64,000 nt of DNA, taken from the NCBI RefSeq assembly GCF_039954865.1, contig NZ_CP157197.1:1108311-1172310 (forward strand), in the 5' to 3' direction. The notes beneath the pieces are model-generated. The model worked only from the letters and a program-made list of their open reading frames with translations. It did no database searches and was not told the DNA's origin. This stretch comes from Rickettsia sp. Oklahoma-10. GTDB taxonomy: Bacteria; Pseudomonadota; Alphaproteobacteria; Rickettsiales; Rickettsiaceae. Shown here piece by piece: positions 9,560 to 19,697 of the stretch (its first letter is position 1; each line of letters begins with the position of its first letter). The translations under genes were made by a program, and so were the position numbers.

Positions 9560-11341
9560 TTATAAATACTTATCCAACACATCCGACATGATTTTACGAG
9601 CTATTGGGGCAGCTGCTTTACTCCCCCCTCCCCCATGATCAATAAAAACAGTAATGGAATATTGAGGATTATGATAAGGAGCGAAACCTAAGAATAAGGC
9701 ATGATTACGCCTTTTCCAAGCAATAGAATCACGGCTTAAATCGTCTTTAGCATTTAGTTTACTTTGTACTTGAGAAGTACCTGTTTTACCAGCAAGTTTC
9801 CTATTTTCCCCTAGAATTCTATTATAGTACGCTGTACCTCCCGCAATATTAACAGTATTATATAAACTGTCTTGTATTATTTTGATATTTTCAGGCTTAA
9901 TATTGACATTATAAAATTCCGGATTATTTTTTAATATTCTGGGTGTATAGAGCTTGCCATGGCTTGCAATAGCTGTAATAAATCTTGCAAGCTGAATTGG
10001 TGTCACTCCTAAAAATCCCTGCCCAATTGCTAAATTAAAACTATCCCCTATTGACCAAGGCAACTTGAATTTTTTCTTTTTCCATTCTTTGGAAGGGATA
10101 AAACCCGTATTTTCAGGAGCTAAATCAATACCGGTCTTTGAACCAAATCCAAATTCTCTGGCAACTTCAAGAATTTTATCCGGCCCTATTATTCTTGCTA
10201 ATTCATACATATAAATATTACAAGAATGTTTTAAAGCAGACATCATATCAAGAGTACCATGTCCACTATGATTCCAACATCTAAAGCTATTAGTATTCAG
10301 GGCAGAGCTACCATCACAAAAAACGGTTTTATTAGGATCAATCCCTAGTTCAAGGGCTGCAAGTACAGTAATTATTTTAAAAACTGAACCTGGAGGATAT
10401 GAGTTTTGTATCACCTTATTAATTAAAGGTTTATACGGATCTCCTGTTAAACTTTGCCAATAATTTTCAGATAATTTACTGAAATTATTGGATTCAAAAC
10501 CTGGTGTAGAAGCACAAATTAATACGTTTCCGGTTCTAGTATCCAGCACTATTGCTGAAGAACCTTTAGGATTTAAATATTGCCATATCTTTTGTTGAAG
10601 AGAAGCATCAATATTTAAATATATATCTTCACCTGATTTAGTAGGGGTACCTGATATTTCTCTTACCTGTTTACCGTAAGCATTGACTTCTACTTTTTTA
10701 TAACCAAATTCTCCTCGTAATTTGTTATCATAATATTTTTCAATACCGGACTTACCTATATTAAAATCACTTAAACTATATATATTTAACTCTTTCTTCT
10801 CTTGCTCATTTATTTGACCAAGATAACCTATTAAGTGAGAAGTAACACTTGAAAAAGGATAAAACCTCAAATATCCTATATCAATAAATATTGAAGCTAG
10901 TTTATGTTTTTGTTCTTCAATCACTGATACTTGCTGCCAATCAAGCTGATCAAATATTACTAAAGGTACATGACGACTAGATTTTTTAATCTTTTGTTTA
11001 ATAAAATTAAATTTTTCTAAAGATAAATTTAAAATATTACTAATTATTTCTAATTCATCTCTATAATTATTATTAATGCTTCTATCTATTACTAGTTGAT
11101 AGCATGGTTTATTAGTAGCTAGAATATTGCCGTCTAAATCATAAATGCTTCCTCTACTAGGAGGTAGTACAACAAAATTAATACGGTTTTTATCTGATAA
11201 AGTCTTATATTCTTCACTTTTAATAAGCTGTAAATAAAACATTCTTATTCCAAGCAAAGATAAAAATCCGAGTTTACCGACTCCGATTACAAATGCCCTT
11301 CGTGAAATTAACTCACCATGTAGTATTTTTTTATTTAGCAT
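9560..11341 (-). CDS. mrdA: penicillin-binding protein 2, elongation transpeptidase
   Basis: A 593-residue class B penicillin-binding protein that cross-links peptidoglycan in the rod elongation complex. It has an N-terminal membrane anchor (about 17-38), a pedestal domain beginning at LPPSRGSIYD (59-68) and a C-terminal transpeptidase domain with the three active-site motifs: SVFK with catalytic S319, SCN at 373-375 and KTG at 519-521. Length is normal for PBP2. Its start overlaps the end of mreD by 11 bp, so translation is probably coupled. The usual partner rodA is not in the window. Confidence 0.95.
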   Translation of the reverse strand: MLNKKILHGELISRRAFVIGVGKLGFLSLLGIRMFYLQLIKSEEYKTLSDKNRINFVVLPPSRGSIYDLDGNILATNKPCYQLVIDRSINNNYRDELEIISNILNLSLEKFNFIKQKIKKSSRHVPLVIFDQLDWQQVSVIEEQKHKLASIFIDIGYLRFYPFSSVTSHLIGYLGQINEQEKKELNIYSLSDFNIGKSGIEKYYDNKLRGEFGYKKVEVNAYGKQVREISGTPTKSGEDIYLNIDASLQQKIWQYLNPKGSSAIVLDTRTGNVLICASTPGFESNNFSKLSENYWQSLTGDPYKPLINKVIQNSYPPGSVFKIITVLAALELGIDPNKTVFCDGSSALNTNSFRCWNHSGHGTLDMMSALKHSCNIYMYELARIIGPDKILEVAREFGFGSKTGIDLAPENTGFIPSKEWKKKKFKLPWSIGDSFNLAIGQGFLGVTPIQLARFITAIASHGKLYTPRILKNNPEFYNVNIKPENIKIIQDSLYNTVNIAGGTAYYNRILGENRKLAGKTGTSQVQSKLNAKDDLSRDSIAWKRRNHALFLGFAPYHNPQYSITVFIDHGGGGSKAAAPIARKIMSDVLDKYL

Positions 11342-11852
11342 ACTTCTTAAAGTAATTCATAGGCGGGTCAAGTATAAGACGAACTAAATTATAAGAAAAT
11401 ATAGTTGTAAAAAATTGAAAGGAAATTGTTAAATATCCGTCTGTGTCTAACTTTTTGATTGTTACTAGTAAATACTTAAAATATAATATAAATAAACAAT
11501 AAACGCAAAAAATAATGAAATGTATCAAATAATTTTTAGTTACACAATATTTTGAAGATACTTTATAAATCATATATGCCAATAAAAAAACTAAAGAATT
11601 TGTACCGATAGGTGTCCCACTTATTTGATCTATCAATAGACCGAGGAAAAACATTCCAAAAATATTTAATGAATATAACGACATAAAATAATAAATAAAT
11701 ATAATTTCTACCGCCGGAAAAATTCTGCTTTGAATATTTATTCTATAACTTACCAACGGAAATAATATTATAAAAAAACATAATAAAGCAAACAATAATT
11801 TTAATATTATTTGTAAGCTATTTTTATATATTTCTTGTTTTATTTTTAACAT
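11331..11852 (-). CDS. mreD: rod-shape determining protein MreD
   Basis: A 173-residue, very hydrophobic protein with about five membrane segments, matching MreD, the integral-membrane part of the MreBCD elongation scaffold. The conserved LGLLIDQISGTPIGTNSL stretch (about 78-95) is typical of the family. The gene sits between ftsI and mrdA on the minus strand and overlaps mrdA by 11 bp. mreB and mreC are not beside it. The roughly 280-bp gap from ftsI contains a strong hairpin at 11913-11947. Confidence 0.85.
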   Translation of the reverse strand: MLKIKQEIYKNSLQIILKLLFALLCFFIILFPLVSYRINIQSRIFPAVEIIFIYYFMSLYSLNIFGMFFLGLLIDQISGTPIGTNSLVFLLAYMIYKVSSKYCVTKNYLIHFIIFCVYCLFILYFKYLLVTIKKLDTDGYLTISFQFFTTIFSYNLVRLILDPPMNYFKKYAK

Positions 11853-11912
11853 AAAGAGTTTTTTATATTATTTTGTCGGCAATTGTCATGTTACAGTTTG
11901 ATTGGCAATTAG

Positions 11913-11947
11913 GTTGTCATCCCGCGACTTAATCGCGGGATGACAAC
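11913..11947. repeat. perfect hairpin of the TGTCATCCCGCG palindromic family
   Basis: Two perfect 15-bp arms (11913-11927 and 11933-11947) flank a 5-nt loop. This is the most compact copy in the window of the TGTCATcc...ggATGACA family seen at 13826, 21185, 33162, 36723 and elsewhere. It lies between ftsI and mreD and could fold as an RNA hairpin and reduce readthrough. It has no T-run, so a classical intrinsic terminator is unlikely. Confidence 0.75.
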
Positions 11948-12132
11948 AAGAAATCTAATGAACCCAACAATCAAACCATATCCAACGTGTACAAAATATA
12001 AATTAATTTTCTATTTTGTACAGTGTAAAAAAATGAATATAGACTCTACTAATTCACAACAAGTTTATTCATTAAATTTCCATTTTTTGACATAAAAAAC
12101 CTCCTTTTTATCTTATAAGTAAAGATTAATTT

Positions 12133-13818
12133 TTAACTTTCCTCTTCATTTTGTTCTATCGGTTCTAAACCATATAAAGATATCATACGTTCAAAAACTC
12201 TACCGGCAGTCGGAGCAGCCGTCCAGCTTGCTGTCGCAAAACCAAAGCTTTCTTTATTAGGCTTTGGTTCATCAAACCTGATAAAAATAACATATTGCGG
12301 ATTAGATGCAGGTAGTACACCTAAAAATGATGAAGCTCTACTATTTTTAAGATATTTCTTTTTACCTCCTGCACCTTGTGAAAGTTTTTCTGCTGTACCT
12401 GTCTTGCCGCCAACAAGATAGCCTTTGACTTCTGCCCTTTTGCCATTACCTTCTTTTACTACCGATCTAAATAATTTCTTCATTTGGGTAGAGGTATTTT
12501 CACTAAAAACCCTTGTACCTATTACTTTTTCATCCTTTCTTTTTAATAAAGTAAGATCATATAAAGTACCGCCGTTAACAACCGGTAACATTGCTCTAAC
12601 AAAATGCAAGGGACTAATTGAAATGCCATAGCCATACGACATAGTAACACTCGTTAACTCATTCCACCTTTTTTCGGAAGGAAATAACGGCGTACCCCGT
12701 TCCGGCAATTCTATTTGTAACTGATCTAATAACCCTAATTTTTTTAGATATTTTTTAAAATTGCTTTTGCCAATTTCAAGCATAATTTGACTTGTACCAA
12801 TATTTGAAGAATATAGAAAAATCTCAGGTACACTATGCCACCCTTGCCTTGGCGTATAATCCTTAAGCTGGAACCCTCCTACTTTCATATAACTAATGTC
12901 ATAAGCATCGTTCATATTTATTGCACCGGTATCAAAACCGACTGCCAGAGTTAATGCCTTAAACACTGAACCCATTTCATAAATGCCAAGACTTGCTATA
13001 TTAAATAACTCTTCTGGTCTTGCTAAATTAGGATGATGAGGATCGAAATCAGGCTTATTTACTAATGCTAAAATCTCGCCGTTATTTGGATTGGCAATAA
13101 TTCCTACTGCTCCTATAGCATTAAATTGCTTTAAAGTTTTATCAATCTCCTCACTTAAAATACTTTGCAACCTTATATCAATTGATAATTTAAGTGGCTC
13201 TTTCCAGTTCCCTGGTTCATTTAATGCATGATCGGAATTAGTTAAATACTTATCATAAGCGAGTTCTAGGCCACTAAGCCCCACCGAATCTCTACCTACA
13301 TAACCGACAACATGGGACAATAAATTAGAAAAGATATAAATTCGTTTCTGCTCTTCTTCAAAATCAAAACCCAGTAACCCAAGACTAGTGATTTTTTCTT
13401 GCTGACTAGGTAATAAATCTCTTTTAACCCATATAAAATTTTTATTTGACTTAAGTTCTGCAAGTAATTTAGCTTTATTAATATCAGGTAAAATTTCCGC
13501 TAGCTTTTTTACAGAAGTTTCAGGATCAAGTACTATTTGTGGATTAGCAAATAATGACGCAGAAGGTAGATTAACTGCTAATAAATTACCGTTACGATCA
13601 ACTATTTCTTTTCTAAATTGATTATTTTTTTTACAAGAATTGAGATTCTTATCGTAAACACTAGTAGCAACAATTATTAACCTATAAGATAAAGTACAAA
13701 AAAGAAAAGAAAATCCACAAATAACAATCAATAATCGGATTTTTATATTTTTACTACAAACATTCCAAATTATTAGACTTTTAATTGCAGGTTTCCATTT
13801 TTCTAAAATATATTTCAT
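12133..13818 (-). CDS. ftsI: penicillin-binding protein 3, division transpeptidase FtsI
   Basis: A 561-residue class B penicillin-binding protein that cross-links septal peptidoglycan. It has an N-terminal membrane segment, a DRNGNLLAVNLPSASL pedestal start, and a transpeptidase domain with SVFK (catalytic serine near residue 284), SSN and KTG in GGKTGTAEK. I chose the ATG at 13818. A second in-frame ATG at 13833 would add MTTYF but falls inside the palindromic repeat that fills the gap to ftsL. The order mraZ-rsmH-ftsL-ftsI is that of the classical dcw cluster; murE, murF and mraY are about 40 kb away. Confidence 0.93.
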   Translation of the reverse strand: MKYILEKWKPAIKSLIIWNVCSKNIKIRLLIVICGFSFLFCTLSYRLIIVATSVYDKNLNSCKKNNQFRKEIVDRNGNLLAVNLPSASLFANPQIVLDPETSVKKLAEILPDINKAKLLAELKSNKNFIWVKRDLLPSQQEKITSLGLLGFDFEEEQKRIYIFSNLLSHVVGYVGRDSVGLSGLELAYDKYLTNSDHALNEPGNWKEPLKLSIDIRLQSILSEEIDKTLKQFNAIGAVGIIANPNNGEILALVNKPDFDPHHPNLARPEELFNIASLGIYEMGSVFKALTLAVGFDTGAINMNDAYDISYMKVGGFQLKDYTPRQGWHSVPEIFLYSSNIGTSQIMLEIGKSNFKKYLKKLGLLDQLQIELPERGTPLFPSEKRWNELTSVTMSYGYGISISPLHFVRAMLPVVNGGTLYDLTLLKRKDEKVIGTRVFSENTSTQMKKLFRSVVKEGNGKRAEVKGYLVGGKTGTAEKLSQGAGGKKKYLKNSRASSFLGVLPASNPQYVIFIRFDEPKPNKESFGFATASWTAAPTAGRVFERMISLYGLEPIEQNEEES

Positions 13819-13825
13819 AAAATAA

Positions 13826-13909
13826 GTTGTCATCCCGTGACTTGATCACGGTATCTATATATAAATATTAATTTTTTGGATACCGCTCTAACAAGTGGCG
13901 GTATGACAA
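13826..13909. repeat. dispersed palindromic element between ftsL and ftsI
   Basis: An 84-bp element whose ends read GTTGTCATCCCGTGACTTGA and ...GGCGGTATGAC, imperfect inverted copies of each other. It fills almost the whole gap between ftsL and ftsI, directly abutting the ftsL stop codon at 13910-13912 and supplying an extra ATG at 13833 in frame with ftsI. Confidence 0.7.
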
Positions 13910-14299
13910 TCACTTCACCCTACTCGAAACAGTCTGTATATACTTATTATTCGTAATTCTTCTATAACGCCATTTACTGTCCTTAGGAATACTAATATTA
14001 TGAACAACTTTAATATTTTGGGTAGTAGTAGGTAGCAATGGATCCTTTATCATTTGATAAGATTTAACTGTTTCTAATTTTAAATAAGCCGCTACAAGCT
14101 TTTTTAGCCTAGCCGGTGACATTAGATAAGCTTGCTCTGCTTTTAAAATATGAATATTATTATTCTCACTATTTATTTGTTTTATAACACTATTTAATTG
14201 ATAATCAAGGGTTGAGACCCGCTCCTTTATGCTAAACAAACTACATACTGCTATAATTGTTATCAATAATGTTAAATAATGGAATTTTCTTATACTCAT
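13910..14299 (-). CDS. ftsL: cell division protein FtsL
   Basis: The 129-residue protein has a short basic N terminus, one membrane segment (about 9-24) and a predicted coiled coil (about 28-60) ending near the motif YLMSPARLKKLV, which is typical of FtsL. FtsL joins FtsB and FtsQ in the divisome scaffold. The call rests on this architecture plus its position between rsmH and ftsI; sequence alone is weakly conserved in this family. The rest of the C-terminal part is a polar tail. Confidence 0.8.
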   Translation of the reverse strand: MSIRKFHYLTLLITIIAVCSLFSIKERVSTLDYQLNSVIKQINSENNNIHILKAEQAYLMSPARLKKLVAAYLKLETVKSYQMIKDPLLPTTTQNIKVVHNISIPKDSKWRYRRITNNKYIQTVSSRVK

Positions 14300-14310
14300 A
14301 ACTCATTTAC

Positions 14311-15231
14311 TCATATATCAACTTTTGCTGCCCGCAGCTTTGCCGATCTTGCTCTAATATTCAATGCTACTTCTTTATCTGACGGTGCTAACACTTTGTT
14401 AGTAATAATCTTAAGCCATTTATTTGGATTAATGACCGTATAGTCTTTAGCATACTTTGATCTTGCTACCAGCTTTTCCGAATTTTCTTTAAAGAAATTC
14501 TTAACTATTCTATCTTCTAAAGAGTGAAAAGATACCACAACTAAACGTCCGTCTTTATTTAATATATTCTGCACATTTGCTAAAAATCTTTCTAATTCTC
14601 TCAGTTCATCGTTAATATAAATCCTAATAGCTTGAAAGGTTTTAGTTGCAGGATCAATTTTGCTTTTTCTAAATCCTATACTACTCCTAACAATCTCGGC
14701 TAACTTACCTGTACTATTAATTCTCACTGTTTTTCTATATTCTACAATTCTCTTAGCAATTCTGCGTGAAAAATGTTCATCACCATACTTGTAAAGTATG
14801 TCGGCAAGCTCCTTTTCTTTCACCGTATTTATAAATGTATCTGCACTTAACCCTTGTCCGCTCATACGCATATCTAATGGGCTGTCATGTAAAAATGAAA
14901 ATCCTCTATCTGCTATATCTAACTGCATTGATGAAACACCCAAGTCTAGAACTATCCCATCAAATTTTTTGTCCTTAAGCTTTGTAAAACAATCCGCAAA
15001 ATTCGTTTCTATAAAATCAAACCTAATACCATAATTTTGTTTAATTCTTTCAGCTATTTTAATCACATGCGGATCACGATCTAAAGCTATCACATAGCAT
15101 TTACAGCTTTCTAATATTGCTTTGCTATACCCTCCTGCCCCAAACGTACAATCTAAATAAGATTCACCATCTTTTGGAGCTAAATTTGCTAGCATTTCAT
15201 TTAGCATTACCGGTATATGAGATTGCGGCAT
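14311..15231 (-). CDS. rsmH: 16S rRNA (cytosine-1402-N4)-methyltransferase RsmH
   Basis: A 306-residue SAM-dependent methyltransferase of the RsmH (MraW) family that methylates C1402 in 16S rRNA. Visible hallmarks are the N-terminal HIPVMLNEML, the SAM-binding YLDCTFGAGGYSKAIL (about 24-39), the FDGIVLDLGVSSMQLD stretch and the C-terminal FHSLEDRIVK. The start codon overlaps the last base of the mraZ stop codon, so the two are translationally linked. Confidence 0.95.
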   Translation of the reverse strand: MPQSHIPVMLNEMLANLAPKDGESYLDCTFGAGGYSKAILESCKCYVIALDRDPHVIKIAERIKQNYGIRFDFIETNFADCFTKLKDKKFDGIVLDLGVSSMQLDIADRGFSFLHDSPLDMRMSGQGLSADTFINTVKEKELADILYKYGDEHFSRRIAKRIVEYRKTVRINSTGKLAEIVRSSIGFRKSKIDPATKTFQAIRIYINDELRELERFLANVQNILNKDGRLVVVSFHSLEDRIVKNFFKENSEKLVARSKYAKDYTVINPNKWLKIITNKVLAPSDKEVALNIRARSAKLRAAKVDI

Positions 15232-15680
15232 TAATTTGCATTCCTTAGAGTTAACCGTTTTTCATGGGCAATTTTTTGAGCAGAATTTAAATATTTCTCA
15301 AAATTCTGTGGCTGCCAAATCTCAAAAATCACTCCCTTACCTACAAAACATGCTTGCTCCTCAATCCCTGCATGATGCATTAAAGACTGTGGCAATATAA
15401 CTCTTCCCTCACCGTCAAACGAAAGTTGTACAGCTTCCCCAAATATTATGGTCTCAAATGCATCACGTTCCTTAGAATAAGGATCAAGTCTTTCAATCAT
15501 TTGCTTTAATTTTTCTATATGCGAAATACCACACACCTCTATACAGTTATTCCTAATCGATGGATAGGCAATTACGCCATTAAATAATTCTTTTCCTAGT
15601 ACCGCACGGTAATTCGCCGGCACCGACACCCGACTCTTTTTATCAACACCATTTATATACTTCGATAAAAATACATTCAT
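15231..15680 (-). CDS. mraZ: transcriptional regulator MraZ
   Basis: A 149-residue AbrB-like protein that heads division and wall gene clusters and binds repeats in its own promoter. It has two related halves with the expected D-x-K-x-R and D-G-x-G-R motifs: [10 protein letters not shown] in the first and [11 protein letters not shown] in the second. It begins the minus-strand cluster mraZ-rsmH-ftsL-ftsI. Among nearby ATGs the one at 15680 gives the family N terminus. Confidence 0.92.
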   Translation of the reverse strand: MNVFLSKYINGVDKKSRVSVPANYRAVLGKELFNGVIAYPSIRNNCIEVCGISHIEKLKQMIERLDPYSKERDAFETIIFGEAVQLSFDGEGRVILPQSLMHHAGIEEQACFVGKGVIFEIWQPQNFEKYLNSAQKIAHEKRLTLRNAN

Positions 15681-15721
15681 TGGTATAGCCTGGGTTAATT
15701 TGGGATTTAATGGAAAATTAT

Positions 15722-15750
15722 AGGATATTATAGGAATATAACGGAGTCAA
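15722..15750 (-). promoter_or_regulatory. candidate sigma-70 promoter of the mraZ cluster
   Basis: On the minus strand TTGACT (15745-15750) is followed 17 bp later by TATCCT (15722-15727), about 40 bp upstream of the mraZ ATG. The -35 match is good; the -10 is only partial. It is the best candidate for transcribing the division cluster, but in DNA this AT-rich chance matches are common. Confidence 0.35.
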
Positions 15751-15836
15751 GGGTTTTAATAACTTAACATTTAAAATATTGACATCAGTTTTAAACTAAG
15801 CTAGTTTAAAATCAGTTAAAAATTTAAAGGTTGAAA

Positions 15837-16053
15837 ATGCAAGTAGTTGACATCCCAATGTAAAAACTCATTTATCCAAATTAATAAAATGAGCTGCAAA
15901 CGGTGAAGAAATAATTTATGTAAATCAGTCAAGCCTACAGCTACAGTCAACGTGTATCATATAATTCTAAGAAGCAACAACGTAAACGTAGATGTTGGAA
16001 AGGGAAAGTTGTTATAAAAGAGTATTTTGATAACTTACCCAATAATTTTATAG
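15837..16053 (+). pseudogene. Phd/VapB-type antitoxin, broken
   Basis: Successive fragments in different frames rebuild a prevent-host-death type antitoxin of about 75-80 residues: MQVVDIPM then stop, KTHLSKLIK, ANGEEII, and NSKKQQRKRRCWKGKVVIKE with FDNLPNNFIDFLP. In this family KTHLSKL and the ANGEEIII region form the DNA-binding part, and the C-terminal part wraps the toxin. Several stops and frameshifts show it is dead. It is followed directly by a broken PIN toxin, as expected for such pairs. Confidence 0.65.
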
Positions 16054-16440
16054 ATTTTTTACCTATTAGATACACATATTTTATTGCAGTGATTAAATAA
16101 TGATAAACACCTGCCACATCAAATAGCAGAAGTTATAGCTAATCCTTATAATATAATTTTTGTAAGCAGTATCAACAAAAAACACGGGAGATTAATATTA
16201 AAAAATCTTTAGGAAAGCTAGAAGCTCCAAATAATCTAGAAAAAGCCATTAAGGTTAATGCATTGAAAAAATTACTGATTTCTACAGCTCATAGCACTTA
16301 ATATTGCAAACTTGCTGTTATATCATAAAAACCCATTTGTATAGATTATTAATAGCCCAAGCAATAGTATAGAGGTTTAACCTTACTAACTTGTAATACT
16401 CACATATCTAAATATTCAGACATACGATTAAAGCTTAATA
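16050..16440 (+). pseudogene. PIN-domain toxin (VapC-like), broken
   Basis: The frame opens with LLDTHILLQ, the first catalytic aspartate motif of PIN-domain ribonucleases. It runs past a stop into LPHQIAEVIANPYNIIFVSS, then shifts to SLGKLEAPNNLEKAIKVNAL, and fades into stops where the second acidic motif should be. It follows the antitoxin remnant at 15837 with the end of one running into the start of the other, the standard arrangement of a toxin-antitoxin operon. Both partners are decayed, so the locus is inactive. Confidence 0.65.
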
Positions 16441-17278
16441 ATATTAATTAAGTATTTTTACAATTTTAATATAATCAAGATTAATGAGACCTTTAAAAAG
16501 GTATTGATTTATTAATTTGTGTTATATCTTATTTTTAATATAAATAAAGGTTAATTATACCACAATTTGAATGTATAGCTACTTTACTTAGATCATTAGG
16601 AAATTACTTCTATACTCTACTATCATGCATTTATAAAAGATAATACTACCAATCTCCTAATAGATTTTGAAGAATGTGACAATAACACAAATTATAAATT
16701 TTATAATTGGGCAAGTATTAATGAGAAAATGTCCGGAAGAAAATAAATATACTAATTAACTCCATAATAAAAGATAGATACAAAATAAATTTTGTATTTT
16801 AGTTTTAAAAATTTTCGGTTTCTATTTTCGGCACCACTATACGATGTTATCGGGAATATAATAAAAGATTCAAATATACCAACTTTTTAATATAGGCTCT
16901 AATAATACCAAAGATTATATTATTTTTCAGAAACTTTACTTCATAGGCTTTAGTACTAACCATACATACTGTGCCGGATTTATTATATTTGATTCTTCCT
17001 TAACATTTTTATCATTTACTAAAGATGGAGTAGTAACAATTTGTTGTGTACTTTTTGCCATATTAGCTATTTTTAAAAATACAAGAATATTGTAAAAAGA
17101 ATAAAAAACTTTAGACCAAACTAATGATTACTACTTATATGCTTATAGGATATACTAAGTAAAAAAGAAAATAAGTTTATAGAATATCAAGATAATATAT
17201 ATAATCCTGATAAAGATATTTATGAAAAAAATAGTATATTAAAAAATAATAACCTATATAAAAACTTAACTTAAATTT
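16441..17278. other. intergenic stretch with unassigned gene scraps
   Basis: About 840 bp with no recognisable gene. A 41-codon frame on the minus strand (17061-16936, beginning MAKSTQQIV) is intact but has no family I know. On the plus strand, coding-like scraps at about 16650-16745 (IDFEECDNNT) and 17160-17275 (ENKFIEYQDN) may be the end of a lost gene just upstream of the symporter. Confidence 0.35.
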
Positions 17279-18667
17279 ATGCTTAAAATACCTATAAATA
17301 ATATTATCGTATTCATATACCTAATATCTATTCTACTCATTGGTATATATTACCGAGCTAAACATAGTAGTTTTAAGAACTATGCAAATGTTGAAAGCAC
17401 AGTACAAAATAATAAACTATTACTAATAGCTACAATATTTGCAAGTTCTGTCGGAGGTGCTACCACATTCGGCATTATGGAAAAGGTTTTTTTAGGGCAT
17501 GAATATTATGCTTACGCTCTTATACTTACAATACCGATAGATATATTAATTGCGATCTATGTAGTACCTCTAATTGCCAAACATTATGGAGCCGAAAGTA
17601 TCGGCGATATACTAAGTACATATTACGGTAATATAGGTCGTTTTATCGGAGGAGTTAGTTCAGTTATAGTTTCAGTAGGGTTTTTGGCTGCTCAAATAAG
17701 TGTAAGCGGCTATATTTTTCAATATATCTTAGCAATAAATTATGTGAACGGGGTAATTTTAAGCTATAGTATAGTACTTATATATACTACAATTGGCGGT
17801 TTTCAATCTATTGTTTCCACTAATTTTTTACAATTTTTGGCGATGATAATCGCTATACCGACCATAACTTTTATCAGTTTAAATAAAATTGGTTTTGTAA
17901 ATTTTATTAATAACTTCCAAAATGCAAATTTTGATCAAAGCAACTTACTGTCTTATACGATTACAGCAGCTTTAAACTTTAGCGTCATGAATCTATACCC
18001 TACATTTATCCAAAGAGCTTTAATTAACAAAAATTCAATACAAACTACTAAAGCAATATATGCAAAATCCGCTATATATTTATTCTTTTTAATTTGCATC
18101 ACTTTAAACGGTTTAATTGCTTATAAGCTTTACCCAACCCAACAGTCAAATTTAGTATTACCTTATTTAATCAACCAAATCATCCCGCCTTTAATTCAAG
18201 GGATAGTCATGAGCGGCCTCTTAGCTGTTGTTATGTCTACTGCCGATTCTGATTTAAATGTTACTTCTATAGCTCTTGTTAAAGACATAATTAACCCTAT
18301 ACTTAAAGTAAAAAATCAGCATAAATTATTATTAATCGCCCGAATTATCAATATCCTAATAGGAAGTCTTGCAATAATTGTAGCCTTAAAATTTAATAAT
18401 GTAATTGACTTAGTAGTGTTCTTCACCGGTTTTTGGGGGCCTGTAATATTAGTACCGTTAATAACAACACTTTTTGGTATCAGAGTATCTGAAAAAATAA
18501 TGTTCTTATCATCACTTAGTGGAGCAGCCACTTTCTTAATATGGGAATATTATTCTCTATATCTAAAATATTTTAACCTCAAAGGAGTATTTGTAGGAAC
18601 AATGACTAGCCTGATAATATTTATTTTAGGGCAGTATTATTCTAACTTCATTGTGAGAAAAGATTAA
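17279..18667 (+). CDS. sodium:solute symporter (SSS family)
   Basis: A 462-residue protein of about thirteen membrane spans matching the sodium:solute symporter family (PutP, PanF, SglT relatives). Family features are the SSVGGATTFG stretch at 56-65 (sodium-site region of the first core helix), AAQISVSGYIFQY near 140-152 and the helix-8 region SGLLAVVMSTADSDLN. It would use the sodium gradient to import a small organic solute, probably from the host cytosol. The substrate cannot be read from sequence. It is the only intact gene in a decayed region of nearly 5 kb, which suggests selection keeps it. Confidence 0.8.
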   Translation: MLKIPINNIIVFIYLISILLIGIYYRAKHSSFKNYANVESTVQNNKLLLIATIFASSVGGATTFGIMEKVFLGHEYYAYALILTIPIDILIAIYVVPLIAKHYGAESIGDILSTYYGNIGRFIGGVSSVIVSVGFLAAQISVSGYIFQYILAINYVNGVILSYSIVLIYTTIGGFQSIVSTNFLQFLAMIIAIPTITFISLNKIGFVNFINNFQNANFDQSNLLSYTITAALNFSVMNLYPTFIQRALINKNSIQTTKAIYAKSAIYLFFLICITLNGLIAYKLYPTQQSNLVLPYLINQIIPPLIQGIVMSGLLAVVMSTADSDLNVTSIALVKDIINPILKVKNQHKLLLIARIINILIGSLAIIVALKFNNVIDLVVFFTGFWGPVILVPLITTLFGIRVSEKIMFLSSLSGAATFLIWEYYSLYLKYFNLKGVFVGTMTSLIIFILGQYYSNFIVRKD

Positions 18668-19697
18668 TAATTAAATTATGAGGATCTTATGTTTAGACAC
18701 AATAGTATCATTAAAAACGAAGAAGAAAATAAGTGCATAGCTATTCCCATTAAAAGAGAGAATGGTTTTATAAGATTTAGATACCATACAATTTATCAAT
18801 GTTAAAACTGGATATTTACCTTGGACAACCCCTTATGCCCTAGACAGATCTTTGCATAAAACCTCTTCTCCAACAACAGAGAAAATATCGGTCATAATAC
18901 ATTACCGGAAATAAAAGAAAATGCTTCTTCTTAATTGGAATTACAGTAAAAAAACTATTGCGTGATAGCCCATTTCTGTAAAAGTGGGAATCCAATAACC
19001 ACAATGCATAAGTACTATATAGTTTCTAAAACTAAAAAGTTTAAATTGCTTTACTTTTTTGAATTCGCACTTTTAAAGAAATGACCTTAAACGTTTTTCA
19101 AAACCATACAACTAATAAACATTTCTAATATCATGAGTTATAAATATTTATTTTATAACTTATATTAAAGCTACAACTTTTTTAGGGATAAAATTATGGC
19201 TCTTTACACAAGGTTGCAAAACATGATCTAAATGTTTACTATTATTGACGAGACAAATGAAACTCCTGAACCTATTTATAAGTGGAAGCGTAATAATTAA
19301 TTATATTAAAAAAGGACTCAGAAGGATTACAAGACACTTGGATTATTTATTCTGTACCTAGTTATCAATAATAAAGCTATTAAAGAACCATGAGCAAAAT
19401 GTATTAGTCATGAAGAATTTTAAATCATGAAATTCTGTGATATATAATAAAAAAGCATTAGCTGACAAAGTTAAATTAACTGCAGCTAAATTAATATAAA
19501 GTACAATAATTATGTAATGATTTAGTTAACCAGCATTCTATAAGCATTAATTTACAAGATCAATTAGTTATAAAATATTAGAGGATAAAAAATAATTAGC
19601 ATGTGGGGATATGATGAGTAAGTCTTTGATTATATCTGAAGTAATTGAGATTTAATATGGCATTTGAAAAATATACAAATATAAAATGGAGTATGAA
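18668..19697. other. decayed stretch without an intact gene
   Basis: About 1 kb with only scraps: a short plus-strand frame from 18690 (MFRHNSIIKNEEEN...) and GYLPWTTPYALDRSLHKTS near 18800-18860, neither of which I can assign. A palindromic element lies at 18971-19085. The rest holds multiple stops in all frames that I could follow. Confidence 0.4.
18971..19085. repeat. dispersed palindromic element, CATTTCTGTAAAAGTGGG type
   Basis: The left end reads CATTTCTGTAAAAGTGGGAA and the right end is its imperfect reverse complement (GAATTCGCACTTTTAAAGAA then ATGAC). The arms are about 24 bp, enclosing about 65 bp of AT-rich DNA. A similar arm type occurs at the right end of the recG insertion (49217-49280) and at 40101-40220. 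Confidence 0.55.

Noticed and set aside
11913..11947. Intrinsic terminator after ftsI
   Set aside because: The stem is strong but lacks a T-run on either side and matches the dispersed repeat family; I list it as a repeat only.
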